Origin: an uncultured Clostridium sp.
GTDB lineage: Bacteria > Bacillota > Clostridia > TANB77 > CAG-508
Assembly (NCBI GenBank): GCA_900553865.1
Contig: USFC01000006.1
Coordinates: 1-34,776 of the forward strand
DNA length: 34,776 nucleotides
Direction: 5' to 3'
Each line of letters begins with the position of its first letter. Position 1 is the first letter of the stretch. The translations under genes and the position numbers were made by a program. Under the pieces are notes generated by a model, which did no database searches, was not told the DNA's origin, and was given only the letters and a program-made list of their open reading frames with translations. Below, piece by piece: positions 7,597 through 16,688 of the stretch.

Positions 7597-8586
7597 ATGA
7601 AAGAAAAAATAGATATTTTAATGGCTACATATAACACAAATATAAATTTTTTGAAAGCACAAATAGAAAGTATTTTAAAGCAAACATATACAAATATAAA
7701 TCTTTTAATTAGCGATGACTTATCTACTAACCAAAGTGTAAGAAAAACGCTAAAAGAGTATGCAAGTAAAGATGAAAGAATAACACTATATTTTCAAGAA
7801 AAAAATTTAGGGTATTTAAAGAATTTTGAATTTTTACTTACAAAGTCAACAGCAGAATATATATGTTTTTCAGACCATGATGACATATGGTATGAAAATA
7901 AAATTGAAAAGTGTATAAAAGTTTTAAAAGAAAAAAATGTAGATTTAGTATATTCAGATTGCAAGCAAATAGATGAAAATGGAAAGGTTTTGCAGGATAG
8001 CTATTTGAAATACAAAAACTTACCACAAGTAAATGGAAAAGAAAATATTTTAGCTTTTTCAAGGCATATTGCAATTGGATGCTCATGTATGTTTACAAAA
8101 AAAATAAAAGAGCAAATGTTACCTTTTACTGAAGGTGTAATGGCTCATGATTGGATAAATGTATATTTGGCAGCTAAACAAAATGGAATAGCTTGCATAG
8201 ATGAACCTTTATTTGAATATAGGCTTCATAGTTCAAATGCCTTTGGAGGAAGAAGCTTAAAACAAAACTTAAGTATGTGGAAACAGGAAAATGGAAAAAG
8301 CTATAAAGCTTACAAAAAATATAGAAATGAAAGAGTAATAAAAAAGGCATATTTAGACGGAAGCTTAATGTGTTTGGAATATAGAAATAAACTTAATTTA
8401 CCAAAAAATAAAAAAGAAGAAGAGGTAATTGAATATTATAATAAATTACTAAAAACAAAAATATTAAATCTTCAATTATCAAAATACAATAAATATTTAG
8501 CATACAAAAATATAGGAAAAAGAAGAATAAAAGAAGAAGGAATATTTCATTTTCCACTAATTTCTTACTTACTATATTTACTATAA
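7597..8586 (+). CDS. GT2 glycosyltransferase, rhamnosyltransferase-like
   Basis: A cytoplasmic GT-A fold enzyme of 329 residues that probably adds a sugar, perhaps rhamnose, to a lipid-linked glycan. Seen: IDILMATYN at the N-terminus, LLISDDLST, and the DxD-type stretch FSDHDDIW near residue 90. The C-terminal part is basic. The chosen ATG is 9 bp after AAAGGA. An ATG at 7591 overlaps the pgsA stop (ATGA) but sits too close to the ribosome site, so coupling with pgsA is likely either way. It is a clear paralogue of the gene at 11866: the segment QEKNLGY(L/V)KNFEFLLTK is shared and its DNA is almost identical. The donor and acceptor cannot be read from the sequence. Confidence 0.85.
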   Translation: MKEKIDILMATYNTNINFLKAQIESILKQTYTNINLLISDDLSTNQSVRKTLKEYASKDERITLYFQEKNLGYLKNFEFLLTKSTAEYICFSDHDDIWYENKIEKCIKVLKEKNVDLVYSDCKQIDENGKVLQDSYLKYKNLPQVNGKENILAFSRHIAIGCSCMFTKKIKEQMLPFTEGVMAHDWINVYLAAKQNGIACIDEPLFEYRLHSSNAFGGRSLKQNLSMWKQENGKSYKAYKKYRNERVIKKAYLDGSLMCLEYRNKLNLPKNKKEEEVIEYYNKLLKTKILNLQLSKYNKYLAYKNIGKRRIKEEGIFHFPLISYLLYLL

Positions 8587-8636
8587 TACCCCAAATGCAC
8601 TAAGTTATTTTGAGGTAAATAAAGAAAGGAAATGTA

Positions 8637-9428
8637 ATGGAATTTATAAAATCTGTAATAAAAAATAAAAAATTAATATGGCAATTAGGGAAAAATGATT
8701 TTAAAAATCGTTTTGCTAGTACAAGCCTAGGTAGTATATGGGGCTTTTTACAACCATTTGTATTTATGTTTACATATGTAATTGTATTTCAATATATACT
8801 AAAAACAGGAAGCGCTGGAAATGACCCTTATGTAGTATGGTTTTTACCAGCCATGGCAATGTGGCAATGGCTAAACGATAGCATAATGAGTGCAAGTAAT
8901 TCTATAAGAGCATATAGCTATTTGGTAAAAAAAGTAGTATTTCCAGTGGATGTAATACCCATGATTTCAATAGTAGCTTCAAGCTTTGTAGCATTATTTT
9001 TAGTTGCAGTTGCAACTATAGTTTGCGTAATATTTGGATATATTCCAAACATATTAGAACTAATATATGTGATTTTTGCAACATATTGCTTTGTTATAGC
9101 TTTTACAAGGTTCACATCTGCTGTAACAACAGTTGTACCAGACTTTTCAAATTTACTTGGTATAGCAATGCAATTATTCTTCTGGTTTACACCAGTAGTA
9201 TGGAATTTAAGTATGTTGGAAAATCATCAAAAGATATTAACTTTAGTAAAATGCACACCATTTACATATTTGGTAACAGCTTTTAGAGAAGTATTTATAG
9301 AAGGAAATATTGTAACACAAAACAACTTTTTATTTACAATAGTTTTCTGGGCAATTACAATTGTTATGTTTGTTTGGGGAAATAGTGTATTCAAAAGAAA
9401 CAAAAAAGATTTTGCAGATGTATTGTAG
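8637..9428 (+). CDS. wzm: Polysaccharide ABC exporter permease (Wzm/RgpC/GacD type)
   Basis: Membrane half of an ABC-2 type exporter that moves an undecaprenyl-linked polysaccharide across the cytoplasmic membrane. It has 263 residues and about six transmembrane segments. The N-terminus has the family pattern LIWQLGKNDFKNRFASTSLG followed by GSIWGFLQPF; WFTPVVWNLSML lies near the C-terminal third. GAAAGGAAAT provides the ribosome site. It pairs with the ATPase gene 137 bp downstream. That gap is larger than most in the operon and contains only AT-rich sequence. By analogy with RgpC/RgpD and Wzm/Wzt, the cargo is probably the rhamnose-containing chain made by the neighbouring transferases. Confidence 0.92.
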   Translation: MEFIKSVIKNKKLIWQLGKNDFKNRFASTSLGSIWGFLQPFVFMFTYVIVFQYILKTGSAGNDPYVVWFLPAMAMWQWLNDSIMSASNSIRAYSYLVKKVVFPVDVIPMISIVASSFVALFLVAVATIVCVIFGYIPNILELIYVIFATYCFVIAFTRFTSAVTTVVPDFSNLLGIAMQLFFWFTPVVWNLSMLENHQKILTLVKCTPFTYLVTAFREVFIEGNIVTQNNFLFTIVFWAITIVMFVWGNSVFKRNKKDFADVL

Positions 9429-9565
9429 AAAGGAGCGCATAATATATATTATAAGAGCTAATGCCCGTAGTTATCATATATGAAGATGAAAAAATGTAGT
9501 TTTTTATAATAAAGAAAGTGCGAAAATAAATATATAATAGACAAAAGGAGAGATATTTTATAAAA

Positions 9566-10879
9566 ATGCCAGATAATAATGAAAAAATAATGATAAACAT
9601 AGAAAATTTAAACAAAAATTATAAAATGTTTAAAAATAAAAAAGATAGATTAATTGAAACGATAATTCCAAAATATGAAAAACACACAGATTTTGCAGCA
9701 ATAAAAAATTTAAACCTACAAGTAAAAAAAGGTGAAGTATTAGGAATTTTAGGAAAAAATGGGGCAGGAAAATCAACTTTATTAAAAATGATTACAGGAG
9801 TTGCAGTTCCAACTTCTGGTAAAATGGAGATAAATGGCAAAATAAGCTCACTTTTAGAGTTAGGAACAGCTTTTAACCCAGAACTTACAGGAGAAGAAAA
9901 CATATATCAACACGGGCAAGTTATGGGACTTACTAAAAAAGAAATAGAAGCTAAAAAGCAAGAAATAATTGACTTCGCAGATATAGGGGAGCATCTATCA
10001 CAACCAGTAAAAACGTATTCTTCTGGTATGTTTGCAAGACTTGCATTTGCATGTGCAATAAATGTTGACCCAGACATATTAATTGTAGATGAAGTTTTAT
10101 CTGTTGGAGATATTGCTTTTCAATTAAAATGCTTTAAAAAATTCCAAGATTTTAAGCAAAAGGGAAAAACTATTCTTTTTGTAACACATAATGTTTCAGA
10201 TGTGCTAAAAAACTGTAGTAGAGTAATTATTTTGGAAAACGGAGCAAAAACTTTTGATGGAGAAACTAAAGAGGGAGTGGAACTTTACAAAAAGATAATT
10301 ACTGGAAATTCTAAGCAAAAAGAGCAAACCAAAATAGAAAATGGAAAGCAAATAAAAAGCAAGAAAAAAGAAGATGAAAAAAATAGCTGGAAAATTCATT
10401 TTAACCAAAATCCAAATTTAATTGAATATGGAAATTTGAAGGCAGAAGTTATAGATTATGGAATTTTTGATGAAAAAGGCAACTTTTTAAATGTTATAGA
10501 TAATGAAAAAGAAGTAATATTAAAATCAAAAATTAGGTTTAACAAAAAAGTGGACAACCCTATATTTACAATGACGGTTAAAAACTTTAACGGAATTGAA
10601 ATAGCAGGTACAAATTCTATGATAGAAAAAATATATCCAGGCACATATGAAGAAGGAGATATAGTAACAGTTGAATTTAAGCAAAGGTTGCCAATTGCAC
10701 CTGGAGCATATAGTTTATCTTTTAGCTGTACACACATAAATGCTAAAGGAGAGTTAGAAGTACTAAACAGAAAATATGAAGCTTTGCTAGTAGAAATAAT
10801 TTCTAGCAAAGATTGTGTGGGAATAGTAAAGCTAGATACAAAAATAAAAATAGAAAAATTGAATATGGCTGAAAAATAA
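9566..10879 (+). CDS. wzt: Polysaccharide ABC exporter ATPase with C-terminal glycan-binding-type domain (Wzt)
   Basis: Energises export with the permease at 8637. It has 437 residues. Walker A GKNGAGKST is at 63-71, the signature YSSGMFARL at 151-159, Walker B ILIVDE at 171-176 and the H-loop His at 208. A charged Lys-rich linker (about 245-275) leads to a beta-rich domain (about 280-425) ending in a stretch like IAPGAYSLSFSC. That resembles the Wzt C-terminal domain which, in E. coli O8/O9a, binds the capped non-reducing end of the chain. Many streptococcal RgpD/GacE exporters also have an extended C-terminus. AGGAGAG lies about 13 bp before the ATG. The extra domain is the main hint that export here depends on a chain-end modification. 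Confidence 0.9.
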   Translation: MPDNNEKIMINIENLNKNYKMFKNKKDRLIETIIPKYEKHTDFAAIKNLNLQVKKGEVLGILGKNGAGKSTLLKMITGVAVPTSGKMEINGKISSLLELGTAFNPELTGEENIYQHGQVMGLTKKEIEAKKQEIIDFADIGEHLSQPVKTYSSGMFARLAFACAINVDPDILIVDEVLSVGDIAFQLKCFKKFQDFKQKGKTILFVTHNVSDVLKNCSRVIILENGAKTFDGETKEGVELYKKIITGNSKQKEQTKIENGKQIKSKKKEDEKNSWKIHFNQNPNLIEYGNLKAEVIDYGIFDEKGNFLNVIDNEKEVILKSKIRFNKKVDNPIFTMTVKNFNGIEIAGTNSMIEKIYPGTYEEGDIVTVEFKQRLPIAPGAYSLSFSCTHINAKGELEVLNRKYEALLVEIISSKDCVGIVKLDTKIKIEKLNMAEK

Positions 10880-10928
10880 ATTGAATTTTGGCTACTTCTA
10901 AAAAGATATCTATAAAAGGAATGAAAAA

Positions 10929-11849
10929 ATGAAAAAGAACAGAAAACTTAACAAGAGTAAAATAAAGAAAATAAGCATATTTTTTATGATAGTATTGCTA
11001 ATTATAATGGTTGCAATTTTTATAATAAATAAAAATAAAAGTATAGAACTAACTCAGCTAGGAAATCAAACAGAAAAGCAAATGATGGGATATGTAATAA
11101 AAACAAAAAATAATAAAATAATTGTAATAGATGGTGGAAATGCAGAAGATTCACAAAATCTTGTGAATTATTTGGAAAAATACAATAAAAAAGTAGACTA
11201 TTGGTTTATTACACATGTTCATGATGACCATGCAGGAGCATTTGTACAAATTGTAAATAATGAAGAGGTCAATATTTCAAATGTAATAGCTTCTACAAAT
11301 GACTATGAATGGTATGAAACTTATGAACCGGGGAGAAAAGAATTTTCTAAGAAGTTTTTAAATACTTTACAAAATAATGCAAAAATAAAAAATAAAGTAC
11401 ATCAAGCAAAATTAAACGAGAAAATAAACATAGATGGAATAAAAGCTGAAATTTTAGGAATTAAAAATCCAGAAATTACAGAAAACTCAGGAAATGAACA
11501 AAGCTTAGTTATAAAGTTCAATACAGGAAAAACAACATTTTTAGTACTTGGAGATACAGGAGTAAATTTAAGTAAAAAGTTATTAGATACTCAAAAAGAA
11601 AAACTAAAATCAGATATAGTGCAAATGTCACACCATGGACAAAATGGAGCAACAAAAGAACTGTATAGTCAAATACAACCACAAATATGTATGTGGCCAA
11701 CGCCTGAGTGGCTATGGAAGAATGATTCTGGAACAGGTGAAGATTCAGGAACTTGGAAGACAAAAGCAACTAGAAAATGGATGGAAGAATTAAACGTAAA
11801 AGAAAACTATGTAGAAAAAGATGGAAATATTACTATAAAAATAAAGTAA
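10929..11849 (+). CDS. Membrane-anchored MBL-fold hydrolase, ComEC-like metallo domain
   Basis: A 306-residue protein with a basic N-terminus and one transmembrane helix (about 14-33), so the catalytic domain is probably outside the cell. Metal-binding motif THVHDDHAG holds the HxHxDH ligands at 96-101. Further ligand regions are FLVLGDTG near 208-215 and MSHHGQNG near 236-243. The fold resembles the stand-alone metallo-beta-lactamase domains related to the C-terminus of ComEC. ComEC itself is a DNA-uptake channel, but no channel domain is present. The position between the exporter and the transferases suggests a phosphodiesterase or esterase acting on a glycan or its phosphate groups. The substrate is unknown. 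It starts 50 bp after wzt and ends 17 bp before the next GT2. Confidence 0.8.
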   Translation: MKKNRKLNKSKIKKISIFFMIVLLIIMVAIFIINKNKSIELTQLGNQTEKQMMGYVIKTKNNKIIVIDGGNAEDSQNLVNYLEKYNKKVDYWFITHVHDDHAGAFVQIVNNEEVNISNVIASTNDYEWYETYEPGRKEFSKKFLNTLQNNAKIKNKVHQAKLNEKINIDGIKAEILGIKNPEITENSGNEQSLVIKFNTGKTTFLVLGDTGVNLSKKLLDTQKEKLKSDIVQMSHHGQNGATKELYSQIQPQICMWPTPEWLWKNDSGTGEDSGTWKTKATRKWMEELNVKENYVEKDGNITIKIK

Positions 11850-11865
11850 AGGAATGTGATTAAGT

Positions 11866-12855
11866 ATGGAGCAAATAGATATTTTACTTGCAACATATAA
11901 TGGTGAAAAATACTTAAAAGAGCAATTAGATAGCATACTAAATCAAACATATACAAATTTTAGGCTATTAATTTCAGACGATTGTTCAAAAGATTCTACA
12001 AGACAAATATTAAAAGAATATGAAAAAAAAGATAGCAGAATAAAATTATTTTTTCAAGAAAAAAATTTAGGATATGTAAAGAATTTTGAATTTTTACTAA
12101 CAAAAGTAGAAAACGAAATATATGCTCTTTCAGACCAAGATGATGTTTGGAACAAAGATAAAATTGAAAAAACATACAATAAACTAAAAAAAGATAATGC
12201 AGATTTAGCATTTACAGACTTAGAGGTTGTAAACGAAAAGTTAGAAACTATGTATCCATCTTTTAATAATTATATGATGCTTTCAAGAAAAATAGAAAAA
12301 TATGTAGATGATTACAAAATGCAATATTTGTACAATTGTGTAACGGGATGCACATTAATGTCTAAAAAAGCATTTTTAGATAAAATAATTCCTATTCCAA
12401 CAGATTCAAAATATGTAATACATGATACATGGATAGGTTTAATTGTGGCTCTATATGGGAAAGTTACATATTTAAATGAAACCACTATAAAATATAGGCA
12501 ACATGGAGGAAACCAAGTTGGAAGCAACCATATATCACACAAATTTACAAAATTAGAACAGGTACGAAATTTGTTTATAAATGTTAAATATCAATTATTT
12601 AAAACATATGTAAATAATAGTAATGTATTTCCCGAAAATATACAAAAACAAAACTTAGAATCTTACAATTATTTTGAAATGTTAAAAAATAAAAAATATA
12701 TAAATTTTAGAGATTGGAAGATATTCCACCAACTATACAAAACAGAAACTTTTAAATATTACATAGAGAATTTTGCAATATTAAATTTACCAATTTTAGC
12801 AAATATACCATTTAAAATAAGGCATTTTATTTTAAAATTACAAGGAAGAAGATAA
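11866..12855 (+). CDS. GT2 glycosyltransferase, rhamnosyltransferase-like
   Basis: A 329-residue GT-A enzyme. It begins IDILLATYNGEKYLKEQL and has LLISDDCSKDST (nucleotide binding) and LSDQDDVW (metal-binding DxD type, near residue 92). The C-terminal 100 residues are basic. It is paralogous to 7597-8586 over the whole length. The pair share a 54-bp block differing at only three bases, so they arose by recent duplication or have exchanged sequence. The head resembles rhamnosyltransferases of the RgpB/CpsI type, which fits the nearby rml genes, but specificity is inferred. The gene is closely spaced on both sides (16 bp and 19 bp). Confidence 0.86.
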   Translation: MEQIDILLATYNGEKYLKEQLDSILNQTYTNFRLLISDDCSKDSTRQILKEYEKKDSRIKLFFQEKNLGYVKNFEFLLTKVENEIYALSDQDDVWNKDKIEKTYNKLKKDNADLAFTDLEVVNEKLETMYPSFNNYMMLSRKIEKYVDDYKMQYLYNCVTGCTLMSKKAFLDKIIPIPTDSKYVIHDTWIGLIVALYGKVTYLNETTIKYRQHGGNQVGSNHISHKFTKLEQVRNLFINVKYQLFKTYVNNSNVFPENIQKQNLESYNYFEMLKNKKYINFRDWKIFHQLYKTETFKYYIENFAILNLPILANIPFKIRHFILKLQGRR

Positions 12856-12874
12856 AATAAAAGGGAGAAAAAAT

Positions 12875-14551
12875 ATGTATTTGAATTTGAAATTCTATCA
12901 AGAAGAAGAGGAAAATTTAGTAAATAAACGAGATACAGTTGTAGAAAATTATGTATTAAATTGGTATCCTTTTAAAGGAGAAAGCTCTATATTAGAAATA
13001 GGAGGAAATGCAGGAAAATTCACTGAGCTTTTAAGTAAAAAGGCTACAAGAGTGGTAACAATAGAAAATAACTTAGAAAACGCAAAAAATATTGCAAAAG
13101 AACATGAAAACATAGAAAACGTAGAAATTATAGTAGGAAATTTAAAAGATATAAAAATAGAAGAAAAATTTGACTATATACTTTTAATTGGAACTTTGCC
13201 ATATGTAGCGACAAAAGAGCAAAATACTTCTAAAGAAATTTTAAAAAGACTAGGAAATTTATTAAAAGAAGACGGAAAAATATTGCTTTGTGTAGATAAT
13301 AGATTTGGAATAAAATATTTTGTGGGAAATCCAGAAAATTACTTAAATAAAAAATTTGTTAGCCTTTTAAATTACAATAATGAAGAAGAAAAAATAGAAA
13401 CCTATACAAAACAAAAATTGATTAACCTTTTAGAAGAAACAGGATATAAATATAAAAATTTTTATTATCCTTTACCAGACTATAGAGTTCCAAATGTAAT
13501 ATTTTCAGACAAAAGCTTGCCAAAATATAATACAATAGACAAATATACACCATATCCAGTAGAAAATGCAGATATATTGGTAAATGAAATAGATTTATTT
13601 AGGGAAATTTTAAAGGCAGATGAAAATATGTTTACATTTTTTGCTAATGCATATTTTGTAGAAGCCTCCAAAAAAGTTTTTAATGCAAAATATGAGTATA
13701 TTTCATTTAATAATATGAGAAAATCTAAGTATAGACTTATAACCAAAATAACACCAGAATATGTAGAAAAAGAAGTAGTAAGTGATGAGGCAATAAAGCA
13801 CTATGAGCAAATAAAAGAAAACATTTCACTATTAAATAAAGAAAATATTAATATGTTAGATTCTGTTCAAAATGAAAAAATAGTAAGCACATACATAAAC
13901 CAAGAAAATATGCTTTCAAATGTACTAACCAAAAAATTGGAAGAAGGAAACAAAGATGAAGTATATTTTATAATAGATAAGTTTTATGATAAAATAAAAA
14001 AATCTTCAGAAGTGTTAAAAAATTTAGAAAAAACAATATTTGATGAAAACGACATAATAATTACAAAAGAAGAAAAGGACAAGCTACATTTTTTAGAAAA
14101 TGGTTTTTGGGATATGACATTCAAAAATTGTTTTTATATAGAAAATGAGTTATACTTTTTTGACCAAGAATGGAAAGAAAAAAACATTCCAGCAGAATAT
14201 ATTTTATATAGGTCTTTTGTATATACAATTTCACTAAGAAGATTTGTAAATATAGAAGAATTAATAAGAAAATATGAATTAGAAGAATTTTTAGAGATAT
14301 TTAAGCTATTAGATGTAAAATTACAAGAAAAAATAAGAGATGAAGAAGTATGGGAATTTTACAACCAAAAACATTATTTTGATATAGATGCTACAAAACA
14401 AGAAATGCAAAATATGAAAATAAGGGAAGAAGCAAAAGATAAAGCAATAGAGAATTTGCAAAAACAAATACAAGAATTACAAAATCAAAAAATATCTACA
14501 TTTGTAAAAAGAAAAATAAAAAGAATAGTAGGGAGAAAAGAAAATGAATAA
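12875..14551 (+). CDS. Methyltransferase, kinase-like and coiled-coil protein; candidate WbdD-type chain-capping enzyme
   Basis: 558 residues in three parts. (1) Class I SAM methyltransferase, about 1-200: motif I ILEIGGNAGKF at 39-49, acidic Glu64, FDYILLIGTLPYV for motif IV. (2) About 230-500: RLITKITPEYVEKEVVSD looks like a kinase N-lobe strand with Lys. WDMTFKNC gives Asp413 and Asn418 in the catalytic-loop pattern DxxxxN, and FFDQEW gives Asp430 in the metal-binding position of APH/lipopolysaccharide-type kinases. (3) About 505-541: heptad-like coiled coil, then a basic tail (VKRKIKRIVGRK). This order matches WbdD of E. coli O8/O9a, which caps polymannan with methyl or phosphate-methyl and measures chain length with its coiled coil. 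Sequence similarity is not established here; the domain order, motifs and Wzt neighbour are the evidence. It overlaps the next gene by 8 bp. Confidence 0.72.
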   Translation: MYLNLKFYQEEEENLVNKRDTVVENYVLNWYPFKGESSILEIGGNAGKFTELLSKKATRVVTIENNLENAKNIAKEHENIENVEIIVGNLKDIKIEEKFDYILLIGTLPYVATKEQNTSKEILKRLGNLLKEDGKILLCVDNRFGIKYFVGNPENYLNKKFVSLLNYNNEEEKIETYTKQKLINLLEETGYKYKNFYYPLPDYRVPNVIFSDKSLPKYNTIDKYTPYPVENADILVNEIDLFREILKADENMFTFFANAYFVEASKKVFNAKYEYISFNNMRKSKYRLITKITPEYVEKEVVSDEAIKHYEQIKENISLLNKENINMLDSVQNEKIVSTYINQENMLSNVLTKKLEEGNKDEVYFIIDKFYDKIKKSSEVLKNLEKTIFDENDIIITKEEKDKLHFLENGFWDMTFKNCFYIENELYFFDQEWKEKNIPAEYILYRSFVYTISLRRFVNIEELIRKYELEEFLEIFKLLDVKLQEKIRDEEVWEFYNQKHYFDIDATKQEMQNMKIREEAKDKAIENLQKQIQELQNQKISTFVKRKIKRIVGRKENE

Positions 14552-16670
14552 AAAAATTAATATTTATAAAAATCGAAAAGAAAAGTTAAACATAGAAAAT
14601 CCTAAAAAAGTAAGTGTTGTTATACCAAACTATAATTACCAAGATTTTATAACAGAAAGAATTGACTCAATATTAATGCAAACATATCCTATTTATGAAT
14701 TAATTATATTAGATGATTGCTCAACAGATAACAGTGTAAAAGTAATAGAAAATAAAATAAAAGACATAAAAGATATAAAAGTAACATTTATAAAAAACGA
14801 GAAAAATAGTGGATGCGTATTTAAACAATGGAAAAAGGCCTTTGAACTAGCAGAAGGTGATTATATATGGATTGCAGAAGCAGACGACAGTGCTGAAAAT
14901 AATTTTGTGGAAGAGGTAATTAAAGGTTTTGACGATAAAAATGTAGTAATTTCTTATTGCGAATCTGCAAGAATAGACGAAAACAATATGTTAATAAGGG
15001 AAAAATCAGACGACTTATATGATATGTGTAGAACAGGTGAATGGAATTCAAACTACACAAAAGACGGAAAAGACGAAATAATAGAACATCTAAGTGTAAC
15101 AAATACTATTTTAAATGTTTCAAGTGTAATGTGGAAAAAACAAGATTACAGCGAAATATTAGAAAAAGCAACAGAATTTAAAGTGGCAGGAGATTGGTAT
15201 ATTTATTACAATGCACTAAGAAACGGAAAAATAGCTTGGAACTCAAAACCACTAAATTATTACAGAAAACATAGCAAATCTGTATGCACAACAGTAAAAG
15301 CAGATGTAGAATTTAAAGAAATTTGTAGATTGCAAGATGAAATTACTGAGTTATATGAATTACCAAAAGAAATAAAAGAAAAACAAGAATTAAGAAGAAG
15401 CTTTATGCTTCCACTAATATCAGAAGAAGTATTAAATGAATATAGAAGAACACATTATGACCCAAACGCAAAAAAGAAAATAGCATGGGTAATTCCTCAT
15501 CCAGGAAAAGGGTCAGGAGGACATAGAACAATTATTCAAAATGTAAATGCTTTAATAAGGCAAGGGTATGAGTGTGACATATATGTAGAAGATGATAATG
15601 TTTCTACAGCAGAAATGGTTAAACAAAAAATAAATGAATATTATGAGCCATGTGATGCAGGTGTATATGTAGGAATTCGTATGAGAAAAGACTATGATAT
15701 AGTATTTGCAACAGGCTGGCAAATAGTAGAATTTGTAAGAAATCTACCTGCAAAACATAAAGGATATTTTATACAAGACTTTGAGCCATGGTTCTTCCCA
15801 ATGGGTGACCAATATATAATTACAGAAAATTCATATAGATATGGCTTTAAACCTGTAACAATAGGAAAATGGCTTGCACATAAAATGCTTGCAGAATATG
15901 AAAATCCAGTAGAATATTTTGATTTTGGTGCAGATTTAAATGTTTACAAAAAATTGGACAATGTAAAAAAAGAAAATGCAATTTGCTTTGTATATCAACC
16001 AGAAAAATCAAGAAGATGTGATTATATAGGTCTAAAAGCATTAAGAATTGTAAAGACTTTAAGACCTGACATACAAATATATTTGTATGGTTCAAACATG
16101 CCAGCAACTTTTGATTTTGAATGTAAAAACTTAAACATTATACCAATTACAAAATGTAATGAATTATACAACAAATGCAAAGTTGGAGTATGTATGAGTG
16201 CTTCAAACCCTTCAAGAATACCATTCGAAATGATGGCAGCAGGACTTCCAGTAGTAGAACTATACAAAGAAAACAATATATATGATATGCCAGATGAAGG
16301 AGTTTTACTTGCAAGACCTACACCAGAGGCAATTGCAAGTGCAATAATTCACTTAGTAGATAGTGAAGAAGAAAGAAACAAAATGTCAGAATTTGGTGTA
16401 AAATATATGCAAGATTATCCACTAGAAAGAGGATTTAAACAATTCTTAAAAGCGGTAGATGATATGCTAAATACTGATTACAATAACACAGAAGCAATAA
16501 ATCCAATTTATAATAAAAAACCATTTGAAGCTACAAAAGAAGCTACACAAATTGCTAAAACCATGACACCAGTAGTACATGTAGATGAAAGAGGAAAAGT
16601 ATATAGATTTTTAAGAAGAGTAAAAAGAAAATTAAGGGAAATTTTAGTTAAAATGGGTATAAAAAAATAA
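14544..16670 (+). CDS. Bifunctional glycosyltransferase: GT2 domain fused to WsaF-type GT4 rhamnosyltransferase
   Basis: 708 residues. About 20-280 form a GT-A domain with VSVVIPNYNYQDF, LDDCSTDNS and AEADDSAENNF. About 305-660 form a GT-B domain that starts KKIAWVIPHPGKGSGGHRT and contains YFIQDFEPWFFPMGDQY, GKWLAHKM and FEMMAAGLPVVE. The second domain matches the WsaF family, whose member in Geobacillus stearothermophilus adds rhamnose to an S-layer glycan. Two active sites on one chain suggest processive addition of a repeating disaccharide. The start codon overlaps the previous gene's 3' end by 8 bp, so the pair are translationally coupled; a capping enzyme coupled to a polymerase makes sense. 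A basic tail (RVKRKLREILVK) may hold it at the membrane. Confidence 0.87.
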   Translation: MNKKINIYKNRKEKLNIENPKKVSVVIPNYNYQDFITERIDSILMQTYPIYELIILDDCSTDNSVKVIENKIKDIKDIKVTFIKNEKNSGCVFKQWKKAFELAEGDYIWIAEADDSAENNFVEEVIKGFDDKNVVISYCESARIDENNMLIREKSDDLYDMCRTGEWNSNYTKDGKDEIIEHLSVTNTILNVSSVMWKKQDYSEILEKATEFKVAGDWYIYYNALRNGKIAWNSKPLNYYRKHSKSVCTTVKADVEFKEICRLQDEITELYELPKEIKEKQELRRSFMLPLISEEVLNEYRRTHYDPNAKKKIAWVIPHPGKGSGGHRTIIQNVNALIRQGYECDIYVEDDNVSTAEMVKQKINEYYEPCDAGVYVGIRMRKDYDIVFATGWQIVEFVRNLPAKHKGYFIQDFEPWFFPMGDQYIITENSYRYGFKPVTIGKWLAHKMLAEYENPVEYFDFGADLNVYKKLDNVKKENAICFVYQPEKSRRCDYIGLKALRIVKTLRPDIQIYLYGSNMPATFDFECKNLNIIPITKCNELYNKCKVGVCMSASNPSRIPFEMMAAGLPVVELYKENNIYDMPDEGVLLARPTPEAIASAIIHLVDSEEERNKMSEFGVKYMQDYPLERGFKQFLKAVDDMLNTDYNNTEAINPIYNKKPFEATKEATQIAKTMTPVVHVDERGKVYRFLRRVKRKLREILVKMGIKK

Positions 16671-16688
16671 AGAAAGGTAACCTATTAG

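Noticed and set aside
9439..9452. Perfect 14-bp palindrome ATAATATATATTAT between wzm and wzt
   Set aside because: Pure A/T palindromes are expected by chance in DNA this AT-rich; no second copy or regulator nearby. Two TATAAT-like boxes in the same gap lack -35 partners.
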